A stretch of DNA of 50,779 nt from an uncultured Flavonifractor sp. (GTDB taxonomy: Bacteria; Bacillota; Clostridia; Oscillospirales; Oscillospiraceae). Shown in pieces: positions 1 through 6,774 of the stretch (its first letter is position 1; every line of letters starts with the position of its first letter). A program made the position numbers and the translations under genes. The stretch is from assembly GCA_944385625.1 (NCBI GenBank), contig CALWXZ010000005.1:1-50779 (forward strand), written 5' to 3'. The notes beneath the pieces were generated by a model. The model saw nothing but the letters and a program-made list of their open reading frames with translations. It made no database searches and was not told the DNA's origin.

Positions 1-76
1 CGATCTGGTCGTACCAGCGCAGGGTGCGGGTGGTCACCCCGGACAGGCGCGACAGCTCCTGAATGGAATACTCCAT
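1..76 (-). CDS. MerR-family transcriptional regulator, N-terminal fragment
   Basis: Only the first 25 codons lie in the window; the gene runs off the left edge. The visible residues, beginning MEYSIQELSRLSGVTTRTLR, form the first helix-turn-helix of a MerR regulator, with the typical SGVTTRTLRWYD recognition segment. The beginning resembles the TipA-like branch, which binds small molecules through a C-terminal domain that cannot be seen here. The ATG is preceded by GGGAGGG. Its promoter has the long spacer that MerR proteins untwist, so autoregulation is likely. The effector cannot be inferred from this fragment. Confidence 0.85.
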   Translation of the reverse strand, partial: MEYSIQELSRLSGVTTRTLRWYDQI

Positions 77-96
77 AACAATCCCTCCCAGGGGAT

Positions 97-127
97 ACTG
101 TATCAGTTGACGGAGCGTCAAAGTCAA
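97..127 (-). promoter_or_regulatory. MerR-type promoter with 19-bp spacer and internal operator dyad
   Basis: On the minus strand a -35 TTGACT (122-127) and a -10 TACAGT (97-102) are separated by 19 bp. A perfect inverted repeat, TTGACG-CTC-CGTCAA (107-121), fills most of the spacer. An over-long spacer carrying the operator between -35 and -10 is the hallmark of promoters activated by MerR proteins through DNA distortion. It lies 21 bp upstream of the MerR start codon, so autoregulation is the simple reading. Confidence 0.8.
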
Positions 128-171
128 GAGGGAATTTTAGATTTAGTGCCGTCTACAAAGTTCTGTTGCCT

Positions 172-552
172 TTAAGGCTCTGTCTCATAGGGCCAGGTGT
201 TTATGCCGCCGAATTCGTAGATGTTGGTATAGCCCAGTTCGGCCAGGGCGGAAGATGCGGTTTTGCTGCGGTTTCCGCTGCGGCAGTAGACCAGAACCGT
301 GGAATCCTTTTCGGGTATCACAGCGGCGGCGGTTTCCTCGCCAATGGTCCCTACCGGCAGCAGGACGGCTCCGGGAATGTGGCCGCTGTCGTATTCGTCC
401 TGTTCCCGCACATCCAGGATGATGACCTGCTGGGTATCCATCATCTCTTTAGCCTCTTCCTGGGTGATCTGTTGGTAGGAGTGATCGGAGGGATTCTCGC
501 CGCAACCGGTCAAGAGCAGCAAGAACAGCAGAAAGGGGATCATTCGTTTCAT
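172..552 (-). CDS. Rhodanese-like domain lipoprotein
   Basis: This 126-residue protein has a lipoprotein signal peptide ending in the lipobox LLTGC, with Cys17 as the lipid-anchored residue, followed by a single rhodanese domain. The family's LDVRE and GHIPGA motifs are present. The active-site loop is CRSGNRS with Cys90 as the persulfide-carrying residue, so it is probably catalytically competent. It would be tethered outside the membrane, where such domains handle sulfane sulfur; the substrate is unknown. Its ATG overlaps the stop of the upstream SGNH hydrolase gene by four bases (ATGA), so the two are probably translationally coupled. Confidence 0.9.
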   Translation of the reverse strand: MKRMIPFLLFLLLLTGCGENPSDHSYQQITQEEAKEMMDTQQVIILDVREQDEYDSGHIPGAVLLPVGTIGEETAAAVIPEKDSTVLVYCRSGNRSKTASSALAELGYTNIYEFGGINTWPYETEP

Positions 553-1082
553 TTAAACTCCTCCAAAAGTCCGGCGGCAAAGGCCTTGTGCCCCTGCTCC
601 GTGAAGTGAACGCCGTCATAGGCCAGCGGAATGTTCCACTTGCCGGCGTCGGCAAAGCGGATGCCCAGCCCCTCTGCCAGAGCCTGACAGGCCCTGGCAA
701 AAGCATGGGAGTTGTCAATGAGCTGCCGGCTGGGCACCCACGCTCCCAGGGCTACAGGCGGGGGCGCGATGAGCAGCAGTTTGCTCCGATCCAGGGTCAG
801 GCCGGAAAGAAACCGCTCCAGCTTTCCGGCGGCCTGCTCCGGACTTCGGCCCTGAAGGAGGTCGTTGATGCCCAGCATGACGATGAGCAGATCCGTGTCA
901 GCGGGGAAGGCGGGGACAGAGACCGGAATTTCCCGGCCGTTCTCGCCCATGTTGCAGACGCTCCAGCCGGTTTCCACGGCCAGGATATCCACCCACCGGC
1001 TGTCCGGGCCGTAGCGCCCGCCCAGCCAGGAGCGGGGATCATAGCCAAAGGTGTTGGAATCTCCAAAGCAGATAACATTCAT
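549..1082 (-). CDS. SGNH/GDSL-family hydrolase
   Basis: A 177-residue cytoplasmic esterase or lipase of the SGNH fold. The four family blocks are visible: GDS near the start with nucleophile Ser9, a glycine block around Gly46, GIND with oxyanion Asn73, and DGVHF with the Asp156/His159 pair. It has no signal peptide. The strong binding site GCGGAGG lies 7 bases before the ATG. Its stop overlaps the start of the rhodanese lipoprotein gene, so the two form an operon. The substrate (acyl ester, acetylated sugar or thioester) cannot be read from the sequence. Confidence 0.9.
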   Translation of the reverse strand: MNVICFGDSNTFGYDPRSWLGGRYGPDSRWVDILAVETGWSVCNMGENGREIPVSVPAFPADTDLLIVMLGINDLLQGRSPEQAAGKLERFLSGLTLDRSKLLLIAPPPVALGAWVPSRQLIDNSHAFARACQALAEGLGIRFADAGKWNIPLAYDGVHFTEQGHKAFAAGLLEEFK

Positions 1083-1166
1083 GTTAAACCTCCGCTGACC
1101 GGAAAATTTGGACCGCCTGTTGTCAAAGCTTTCTCGACAGTCTGGCGCGGCAGGCGGGTATGATGG

Positions 1167-1514
1167 TCATTTTCTTTTCCGGTTAAAGTATGGATCTGGA
1201 ATTCTTCCCAGATCCACCAATTTGGATTCAATGGCTCCTCTTGTTCTGCCATGTTCTTTTGCAATGGCGGAGGTCTTCATTCCGGAATCAAATTCGTCAA
1301 GCAATTTATTCTCCTCAATTTCCGTCCAGGGCTTACCGAAATTGGGGGGTAAAACCTTCTTTTTTTCTGGCGGAAGTGCAGTCAGCACTTCGTGAAATGC
1401 CCGTATGATTTCAGGCTGATTGCAGACATGGGTCTTTGGTAAAAGCTCACCGGTAAACGGATCGATACCGTCTGCCAAAGCGGATAATAGTTCTTTTGCT
1501 CTCACAAGGTCCAT
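1167..1514 (-). CDS. Small helix-turn-helix protein with DPFTGE motif
   Basis: A 115-residue protein. The N-terminal half, LVRAKELLSALADGIDPFTG, matches a short module I recall from small hypothetical proteins and from helicase C-termini in Bacillota. The C-terminal half (about residues 63-105) contains a SANT/Myb-like or HTH segment, with SAIAKEHGRTRGAIESKL as the turn and recognition helix, followed by a basic tail FNRKRK. DNA binding is likely; the target is unknown. An in-frame GTG lies three codons upstream but overlaps the GGGAGG ribosome site, so the ATG at 1514, 8 bases after GGAGG, is the better start. Confidence 0.75.
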   Translation of the reverse strand: MDLVRAKELLSALADGIDPFTGELLPKTHVCNQPEIIRAFHEVLTALPPEKKKVLPPNFGKPWTEIEENKLLDEFDSGMKTSAIAKEHGRTRGAIESKLVDLGRIPDPYFNRKRK

Positions 1515-1541
1515 TTCGCGCACCTCCCATGTTTTTATGTT

Positions 1542-1555
1542 AGGTTGACCAACCT
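1542..1555. promoter_or_regulatory. Perfect dyad AGGTTG-AC-CAACCT upstream of the small HTH gene
   Basis: A 14-base inverted repeat with 6-base arms and a 2-base centre lies 28 bases before the start codon of the small HTH protein, within its leader. Its size and symmetry fit an operator for a homodimeric regulator. Which protein binds it is unknown; the adjacent HTH protein is the obvious candidate. Confidence 0.45.
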
Positions 1556-1652
1556 GTTACCGCTTCTGAAACCGATCCAGCCAGGATTTTTTGATCGGTG
1601 AAGGAATATGGATTCCTGCTGGAGGGGGATATGCTGTTCATAGCGGCTGATA

Positions 1653-1689
1653 TTATACTTAGTATAACCAAGATACCAAAATTCGACAA
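1653..1689 (-). promoter_or_regulatory. Minus-strand promoter with -10 inside the dyad TTATACT-T-AGTATAA
   Basis: On the minus strand, -35 TTGTCG (1684-1689) and -10 TATACT (1661-1666) have a 17-bp spacer. The -10 forms one arm of a perfect 7-1-7 inverted repeat (1653-1667), so a repressor bound there would block RNA polymerase. The likely target is the small HTH gene, with a leader of roughly 140 bases containing the second dyad at 1542-1555. Together with the plus-strand promoter at 1763-1791, this accounts for the 324-base gap 1515-1838, in which I see no gene. Confidence 0.5.
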
Positions 1690-1762
1690 GACCTCCCGGC
1701 TAAATACCTGCCGCCCGGCGCCGAGGTTCCGGAGAGTAATCATTGGGCGGCGGAGGCTTTGC

Positions 1763-1791
1763 TTGCAAACCGTGCTTTCGTAACGTACAAT
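1763..1791 (+). promoter_or_regulatory. Sigma-A promoter for the 1839-8181 gene run
   Basis: The -35 TTGCAA (1763-1768) and -10 TACAAT (1786-1791) are separated by 17 bp, about 48 bases before the esterase start codon. It is the best plus-strand match in this gap and the only clear promoter seen ahead of the nine-gene run. Confidence 0.55.
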
Positions 1792-1838
1792 TATACTGAC
1801 CAAACAATGGACAGCACAGCAGGCAGGTGACCCCAGAT

Positions 1839-2513
1839 ATGCACACCTTTACAATTGGCGGCAAAACCGTTACCATGTTATCAAGCGGGGTGTCGGAGGC
1901 TCCGGTCCTCTACCTCAACACTTTTTCCGGCGAGGGGGAGAAGATCTTTCAAGCCGCCCGTGCCGCCGGATGCCCGCCCTTTACGCTGGTGGCCGTCAGC
2001 GATCTGGACTGGAACCGCGATATGGCGCCCTGGGACAGTCCGCCCGCCTTTAGAAACGGCGGGTCCTTTACCGGCGGAGCCGACGGCTATCTGGGGCTGA
2101 TGGCCCAGGAGATCATCCCGCGGGCGGAGCAGAAGATGGCCGGCAAGCCCCGGTGGCGGGGAATTGCCGGCTACTCCCTGGCCGGGCTGTTCGCCCTGTA
2201 TGCCGTCTGTCAGACGGATTTGTTTTCCCGGGCGGGCAGTATGTCCGGGTCACTCTGGTTTCCCGGTCTGAAGGAGTACGTTTTCTCCCACGCGCCCAAG
2301 CGCCGGCCGGACTGCATATACTTTTCCCTGGGCGACAAGGAGAGCAAGACCCGCAATCCGCTTCTGAGGAGGGTCCGGCAGGACACGGAGGAGATCCGGG
2401 CCTTTTACCAGACCCGAGGAATCGACACGGTGTTTCGGCTCAATCCGGGCAATCACTACGACCATGCTGCGGAGCGTACCGCCGCCGGCATCCTTTGGAT
2501 GCTGAACCGGTAG
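1839..2513 (+). CDS. Esterase-family alpha/beta hydrolase (Fes/esterase D-like)
   Basis: A 224-residue alpha/beta hydrolase of the putative esterase group that includes esterase D and siderophore esterases. The nucleophile elbow GYSLAG places Ser113, Asp166 in SLGDKES is the likely acid, and GNHYDH near the C-terminus supplies the histidine (206 or 209). It has no signal peptide. A GTG four codons upstream is in frame, but it sits in the AGGCAGGTGA ribosome site, so the ATG at 1839 is preferred. It is the first gene of the run ending at 8181. The substrate is unknown. Confidence 0.8.
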   Translation: MHTFTIGGKTVTMLSSGVSEAPVLYLNTFSGEGEKIFQAARAAGCPPFTLVAVSDLDWNRDMAPWDSPPAFRNGGSFTGGADGYLGLMAQEIIPRAEQKMAGKPRWRGIAGYSLAGLFALYAVCQTDLFSRAGSMSGSLWFPGLKEYVFSHAPKRRPDCIYFSLGDKESKTRNPLLRRVRQDTEEIRAFYQTRGIDTVFRLNPGNHYDHAAERTAAGILWMLNR

Positions 2514-2558
2514 CCCCGCGGGCACATACCCATGACAAGCGGAAAGGAGGTGCCTGCC

Positions 2559-3305
2559 ATGGCCGTTGAAAACGGCATATGGATCATGCGGGGGGTGGCC
2601 CCGGACGACCCCCGACGCATCCGCAGCTGGCGGGAACTGATCCGGTGGATCGACAGGGTAGGGTTTCTCCCCCTCTTTCAAAATGAGATTGAGGGCTTTT
2701 CCGTGGAAGAGTACACCTGTGGCTGGGATTGGTGGAGCGGAGACCCGGAGCGGGACCCCTGGGAGTGGAGGCGGCTGGTTGCCCGCAGCGGTCAGGTGGC
2801 CTATGGAAAATTTTTTGACAAGAAGGCCGGGTTTATCTCCAAGGCCTGGTTTCCCCACTTTGCCAACTGGCGGCGGGACGGATACGACTTTGACAGCCGC
2901 TGGGACGAGGGGCTGGCCAGCCTGCGTCAGAAGCGCGTGATGGACCAGTTTGCCCCGGGGGACGAGCTGTACTCCTTTGAACTCAAGCGCCTGGCCGGGT
3001 TCGGCAGGCAGGGGGAAAAGAATTTTGAGGGAACCGTCACCGACCTGCAAATGGAGGGCTACCTGCTGATCCGGGACTTTCGCCGCCGGCTCAACCGCAG
3101 GGGGCAGCCCTACGGCTGGCCCATTTCGGTCTATACCACCCCGGAGAGGCTGTGGGGCTATGAATATGTCGCCTCCGCCTATTCTGTGGAGCCGGGGCGC
3201 TCCGGAGCGATGATCTGCCGGCAGGTGCGCCAAAATTTCCCTGCGGCCACGGAGAAGGGCCTCCACAAGGTGCTGGGATACCAGCAGGAAGGAGCAGAGA
3301 TATGA
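2559..3305 (+). CDS. AlkZ-related winged-helix protein
   Basis: A 248-residue soluble protein rich in Trp and Arg, with segments such as GFLPLFQNEIEGFSVEEYT, GDPERDPWEWR and GKFFDKKAGFIS. I recall this pattern from Bacillota proteins annotated as AlkZ-related, that is, distant relatives of the winged-helix glycosylase AlkZ that unhooks DNA crosslinks. The fold assignment is from memory, and glycosylase activity is not established for this branch. The ATG at 2559 follows AAAGGAGG by 8 bases and is better than the in-frame upstream ATG at 2532. The stop overlaps the deformylase start (ATGA), implying coupling. Confidence 0.65.
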   Translation: MAVENGIWIMRGVAPDDPRRIRSWRELIRWIDRVGFLPLFQNEIEGFSVEEYTCGWDWWSGDPERDPWEWRRLVARSGQVAYGKFFDKKAGFISKAWFPHFANWRRDGYDFDSRWDEGLASLRQKRVMDQFAPGDELYSFELKRLAGFGRQGEKNFEGTVTDLQMEGYLLIRDFRRRLNRRGQPYGWPISVYTTPERLWGYEYVASAYSVEPGRSGAMICRQVRQNFPAATEKGLHKVLGYQQEGAEI

Positions 3306-3712
3306 TTCGGGACATCTGTAAGGACCAGACCTTTTTGGCCCTGAAGGCCCAGCCTGCCACACCGGAGGACAGGCAGGTGGCGGTCGATCTGCTGGAAACC
3401 CTGGAGCACCATCGGGAGGGCTGCGTGGGCATGGCGGCCAACATGATCGGCGTCAGCAAGCGCATCATCGCCTTTGTTTATGAGGACGGCTATATGGCCA
3501 TGTTTAATCCGGAGATTGTGAAAAAGTCGGGGCCCTACCAAGCGGAGGAGGGTTGCCTCTCCCTGACCGGCGTCCGTCCGGCCAGGCGGTGGAAGTCCAT
3601 CAAGGTGCGCTGGCAGAATGAGAAGTTCCAGGAGCGCGTCAAGACCTTCACCGGTTGGACGGCGCAGATCATTCAGCATGAGATCGACCATTGCGAGGGG
3701 ATTATTATATGA
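3302..3712 (+). CDS. Divergent peptide deformylase-like protein
   Basis: A 136-residue protein with two of the three deformylase motifs intact: EGCLS with metal ligand Cys85, and HEIDH with ligands His126 and His130 and catalytic Glu127. Motif 1, normally GVGLAAPQ, reads CVGMAANM, so the conserved glutamine that holds the substrate formyl oxygen is Met48 and the first glycine is Cys41. The protein ends just after HEIDHCEGI, without the C-terminal helix of standard enzymes. I recall similar short versions in Lachnospiraceae and relatives. A metal site is expected, but classic removal of formyl groups from nascent chains is uncertain. It overlaps both neighbours by ATGA. Confidence 0.8.
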   Translation: MIRDICKDQTFLALKAQPATPEDRQVAVDLLETLEHHREGCVGMAANMIGVSKRIIAFVYEDGYMAMFNPEIVKKSGPYQAEEGCLSLTGVRPARRWKSIKVRWQNEKFQERVKTFTGWTAQIIQHEIDHCEGIII

Positions 3713-4023
3713 AAAAGTGCCGGATTACCGTCATGCGGGTGACGCGCTATGAGGATCTGATGGCCCGGTATGAAAACCCCATCTCCCACGCCTGCGACAT
3801 GGAGGTGGGCCGGCAGTTCATAGCCAACGGCTGGGCCAGACCGGAGGGCTTCTGCCAGAGCGCCTGGGATACCCTGTCCCCCTTTGTGCTGGCCCTGAGC
3901 CACGGGGGAGAGAACTTTTACGACGGTTGGATGAAAAATCCCAGGTCCGCCATGCTCTCCTGCAACGACGGCTTCCGTCCGGTAAGCTTTCTGGTGGAGG
4001 CGCTGGAGGAGGACGCGGACTGA
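3709..4023 (+). CDS. TIGR04076 family protein
   Basis: A 104-residue cytoplasmic protein matching the small TIGR04076 family of anaerobes, whose function is unknown. It begins MKKCRITVMRVT and has conserved-looking cysteines in HACDME and GFCQSAWDTL, plus the family-like ending SCNDGFRPVSF. The start chosen overlaps the deformylase stop by ATGA; an in-frame ATG six codons earlier lacks a ribosome site and lies deep in the deformylase gene. Cysteines at both ends could bind metal or undergo redox chemistry, but that is inference. Confidence 0.8.
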   Translation: MKKCRITVMRVTRYEDLMARYENPISHACDMEVGRQFIANGWARPEGFCQSAWDTLSPFVLALSHGGENFYDGWMKNPRSAMLSCNDGFRPVSFLVEALEEDAD

Positions 4024-4028
4024 GGCGC

Positions 4029-4062
4029 TTTGCGCAGGCGCGCTGCCGGACACCGGCGCAAA
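4029..4062 (+). other. Intercistronic hairpin
   Basis: The 62-base gap between the TIGR04076 and YfcE genes contains nested repeats: TTTGCGC (4029-4035) with GCGCAAA (4056-4062), and an inner GCCGG-ACA-CCGGC (4045-4057). There is no T-run, so it is not a standard terminator. It may stabilise or process the polycistronic mRNA just before the strong AAGGAGGTG of the next gene. Confidence 0.4.
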
Positions 4063-4085
4063 CAGGAAAAAGGAGGTGCAGATCC

Positions 4086-4544
4086 ATGAAGCTGGCGATT
4101 CTTTCCGACACCCACGGCCTGCTGCGGCCTCAGGTGGCAGAGCGGTTGAAGCAGGCCGACGCCATCCTCCATGCCGGCGACATCAACAAACAGGGCATTG
4201 TGGACCAGCTGGGGCAATATGCCCCCCTCTACGTCGTACGGGGCAACAACGACAAGCAGTGGGCGGAGGGGATTCCCCATGACCTTACGGTCACGTTGGA
4301 CGGCGTGCGCTTTTATCTGGTTCACAACAGCAGGGAGGTGCCGCCGGACCTGACCGGCGTGGACGTGGTGGTGTTCGGCCACTCCCACAGATATGTACAG
4401 GAGGAGAGAGGGGGCGTTCTTTGGCTCAACCCCGGCTCCTGCGGTCCTCGCCGCTTTCACCAGGAGATCACCATGATGATGGCGGAGCTCTCCGACGGGA
4501 AAATTGGGGTGGAGAAGATCACCATCCCCCATGAGCCCCAATGA
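4086..4544 (+). CDS. YfcE/MJ0936-family metallophosphoesterase
   Basis: A 152-residue calcineurin-like phosphoesterase. All metal-binding motifs are visible: DTH (Asp8, His10), HAGD (Asp32), GNND (Asn54), His80 in LVHNS and GHSH (His99, His101). The family hydrolyses phosphodiesters with Mn2+ or a similar dinuclear centre; the physiological substrate is usually unknown. The length is normal. The start follows AAAAAGGAGGTG by about 8 bases. Longer upstream reading in the same frame crosses the previous gene and was rejected. Confidence 0.9.
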   Translation: MKLAILSDTHGLLRPQVAERLKQADAILHAGDINKQGIVDQLGQYAPLYVVRGNNDKQWAEGIPHDLTVTLDGVRFYLVHNSREVPPDLTGVDVVVFGHSHRYVQEERGGVLWLNPGSCGPRRFHQEITMMMAELSDGKIGVEKITIPHEPQ

Positions 4545-4578
4545 TGCGCCAAAACAAAACCGGCGGGAGTGATATGAT

Positions 4579-5337
4579 ATGGAAGAATGTCTGATCTGCA
4601 AGGAGCCTCTGGTCTACCTGACTGAGGACCAGGTTATGGAGTGCGCCGTCTGTCATAAAAAGGAGCCCAGCAAGACCCGCTGCGTGAATGGCCACTATGT
4701 GTGCAGCGACTGCCACACCCAGGGGATGGACAGCATATTCGGGCTGTGCCTCTCGGAGACCTCCACCGATCCCATAGCCATTATCCGCCGGATGATGGCA
4801 CTGCCCTTCTGTCATATGCACGGCCCGGAGCACCATGTGATGGTGGGCGCGGCGCTGCTCACCGCCTATCAAAATGCCGGGGGCGCTTTGGATCTGGACC
4901 AGGCCCTCCGGGAGATCTACAGCCGGGGCCGGGCCATTCCGGGCGGTGCGTGCGGCTTTTGGGGGGCCTGCGGAGCGGGGATCAGCGCGGGACAGTTTCT
5001 GGCCATCGCCACCCGGTCCACTCCTCTGGCCGGGGAGCCCTGGGGCCTGAGCAACCGGCTGACCGCCAAGGCGCTGGACAGTATCGGCAGGGCAGGCGGC
5101 CCCAGGTGCTGCAAGCGGGATTCCTTCCTGGCCATCCTGGCCGCCGTGGATTTTGTGCGGGAGCAGCTGGGGATTCAGATGGTGCGTACCGTTCCCGTCT
5201 GCCCCTACGGCAGCCGGAATAACCAGTGCATCGGCGAGCGCTGCCCCTTTTCGCCGGCTTGGGGGGAAAAGCATCCCGGACCGGACGGGCCTGGCGGCGG
5301 AAGGAAGGCCAGGATTGTAATGAGGCCGTTGAAGTAA
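4579..5337 (+). CDS. DUF5714 domain-containing cysteine-rich protein
   Basis: A 252-residue protein with an N-terminal Cys-rich region that looks like a zinc or iron-sulfur module: CLIC at residues 4-7, CAVC at 22-25, then CVNGHYVCSDC. A mostly helical core follows with GGACGFWGACGAGISAGQ, GPRCCKRDS and a late Cys cluster (VCPYGSRNNQCIGERCPF). This is the pattern of DUF5714, seen in anaerobes alone or beside radical SAM and methyltransferase proteins; its activity is unknown. After CPFSPA there is a Gly/Pro-rich tail of about 25 residues. It sits 48 bases before the Memo-AMMECR1 gene. Confidence 0.8.
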   Translation: MEECLICKEPLVYLTEDQVMECAVCHKKEPSKTRCVNGHYVCSDCHTQGMDSIFGLCLSETSTDPIAIIRRMMALPFCHMHGPEHHVMVGAALLTAYQNAGGALDLDQALREIYSRGRAIPGGACGFWGACGAGISAGQFLAIATRSTPLAGEPWGLSNRLTAKALDSIGRAGGPRCCKRDSFLAILAAVDFVREQLGIQMVRTVPVCPYGSRNNQCIGERCPFSPAWGEKHPGPDGPGGGRKARIVMRPLK

Positions 5338-5385
5338 ACCCCGGCGGGCGTTTGTTTCCCGGCGGAGAGAAAGGAGTGTTCCCCT

Positions 5386-6774
5386 ATGCCGATGCTCGGC
5401 GCTCTTTTGACGCCCCATCCCCCTGTGCTGCTGCCCGAGGTGGGCGCAGGCCGGGAGCGGGAAATTGCCTCCACCGGTCAGGCCATGGCTGCCGCGGCGG
5501 AAGAGGTGGCCCGCTGGAACCCGGATGTGCTCATTGTGTCCTCTCCCCACACCATTTTGTATGGGGACTATTTCCACATCGCCCCCGGCGGCGGAGGGGC
5601 GGGGGATATGTCCGCCTTCGGCGCGCCGCAGGTGCGGATTGAGGCGGAATACGACATTCCCCTTCGGAACCAGATCGTGGACCGGGCCAGGGCTGCGGGG
5701 CTGGAGGCCGGAACCCAGGGCCAGCGGGACCCGGCTCTGGACCACGGCATCCTGATCCCTCTCTACTTTCTGCGCAAGGCGGGCGTAAACTGCCCCATTG
5801 TGCGGATGGGCCTGTCCGGCTTTTCCCCGCTGGACCACTATCGGATGGGCCAGTGCGCGGCCGCGGCGGTGGAAGGTCTGGGCCGCCGGGCCGTGTTTGT
5901 AGCCAGCGGGGATCTGTCCCACAAGCTGAAGGCGGATGGCCCCTATGGTTTTGCGCCGGAGGGGCCGGTCTTTGACGAGGCTGTAACCCGGGCCATGGCC
6001 AGCGGTGATTTTCTGGAATTTCTCACCCTGGACCCCTCCCTCTGCCGGCGGGCGGCGGAGTGCGGCCTGCGATCCTTCCAGATGATGGCGGGGGCTCTGG
6101 ACGGGTTGGCGGTACAGCCCCGGCTGCTCAGCCATGAGGGCACCTTTGGCGTGGGCTACGCGGTGGCCCTGTTCCCGGTGACCGGCAAGGAGGAAAGCCG
6201 CCGGTTTGCCGAGGCCTGCCGGCAGGCCAGGCAGGCCCGCCAGGCGGCGCGCCGGGCCCAGGAGGACCCCTGGGTGCGGCTGGCCCGGCTGTCTCTGGAA
6301 CACTATGTGCGTACCGGCCGACCCTTGAGGGGGCTGCCCGACGATCTGCCTGCGGAGTTGACCGGACAGGCGGCGGGGACCTTTGTATCCCTGCACATGG
6401 ACGGACAGCTCCGGGGCTGTATCGGCACCATCGCGCCCACCCGGGAGAATGTGGCCTGGGAGATCGTGGACAATGCGGTGTCCGCCTGCTCCCGGGACCC
6501 CCGGTTCCCGGCCGTGGGGGCGGAGGAACTGGACCAGCTGGAGTACAGCGTGGATGTGTTGGGCCCGCCGGAGCCGGTGGATTCTCCCCGCCAGCTGGAC
6601 CCAAAGAAGTACGGCGTCATCGTCAGCTGCGGCCGCCGGCGGGGACTGCTGCTGCCCGACCTGGAGGGGGTGGACACGGTGGAACAGCAGCTGGACATTG
6701 CCCGGCGGAAGGGTGGCATTTCCGCCGGGGAGAGCTGCGAGATCCAGCGCTTTCAGGTGGTGCGTCATCTATGA
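5386..6774 (+). CDS. AmmeMemoRadiSam system fusion: Memo/LigB-like plus AMMECR1 domain
   Basis: A 462-residue two-domain protein. Residues 1-265 are a Memo/class III extradiol dioxygenase-like (LigB) domain with likely metal ligands His11 (TPHPPVLLPEVG), His55 (SSPHT) and His179 (ASGDLSHK). A charged linker of about 25 residues (271-295) leads to an AMMECR1 domain with the signature LRGCIGT (Cys345). These are components B and A of the AmmeMemoRadiSam system, fused here. The chemistry of the system is undefined; LigB-type proteins bind metal and AMMECR1 is of unknown activity. The start follows GAAAGGAG. The stop overlaps the radical SAM start by ATGA, so stoichiometric coexpression is expected. 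Confidence 0.92.
   Translation: MPMLGALLTPHPPVLLPEVGAGREREIASTGQAMAAAAEEVARWNPDVLIVSSPHTILYGDYFHIAPGGGGAGDMSAFGAPQVRIEAEYDIPLRNQIVDRARAAGLEAGTQGQRDPALDHGILIPLYFLRKAGVNCPIVRMGLSGFSPLDHYRMGQCAAAAVEGLGRRAVFVASGDLSHKLKADGPYGFAPEGPVFDEAVTRAMASGDFLEFLTLDPSLCRRAAECGLRSFQMMAGALDGLAVQPRLLSHEGTFGVGYAVALFPVTGKEESRRFAEACRQARQARQAARRAQEDPWVRLARLSLEHYVRTGRPLRGLPDDLPAELTGQAAGTFVSLHMDGQLRGCIGTIAPTRENVAWEIVDNAVSACSRDPRFPAVGAEELDQLEYSVDVLGPPEPVDSPRQLDPKKYGVIVSCGRRRGLLLPDLEGVDTVEQQLDIARRKGGISAGESCEIQRFQVVRHL

Noticed and set aside
1540..1803. Possible 87-codon minus-strand gene in the 1515-1838 gap
   Set aside because: It needs a TTG start, has no ribosome site, shows no recognisable sequence and overlaps the promoter elements identified there.
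4519..6768. 749-codon minus-strand frame opposite the DUF5714 and Memo-AMMECR1 genes
   Set aside because: It is low-complexity Pro/Gly/Arg sequence with no motifs, and the opposite strand holds two well-supported genes. It is an artefact of GC-rich coding.
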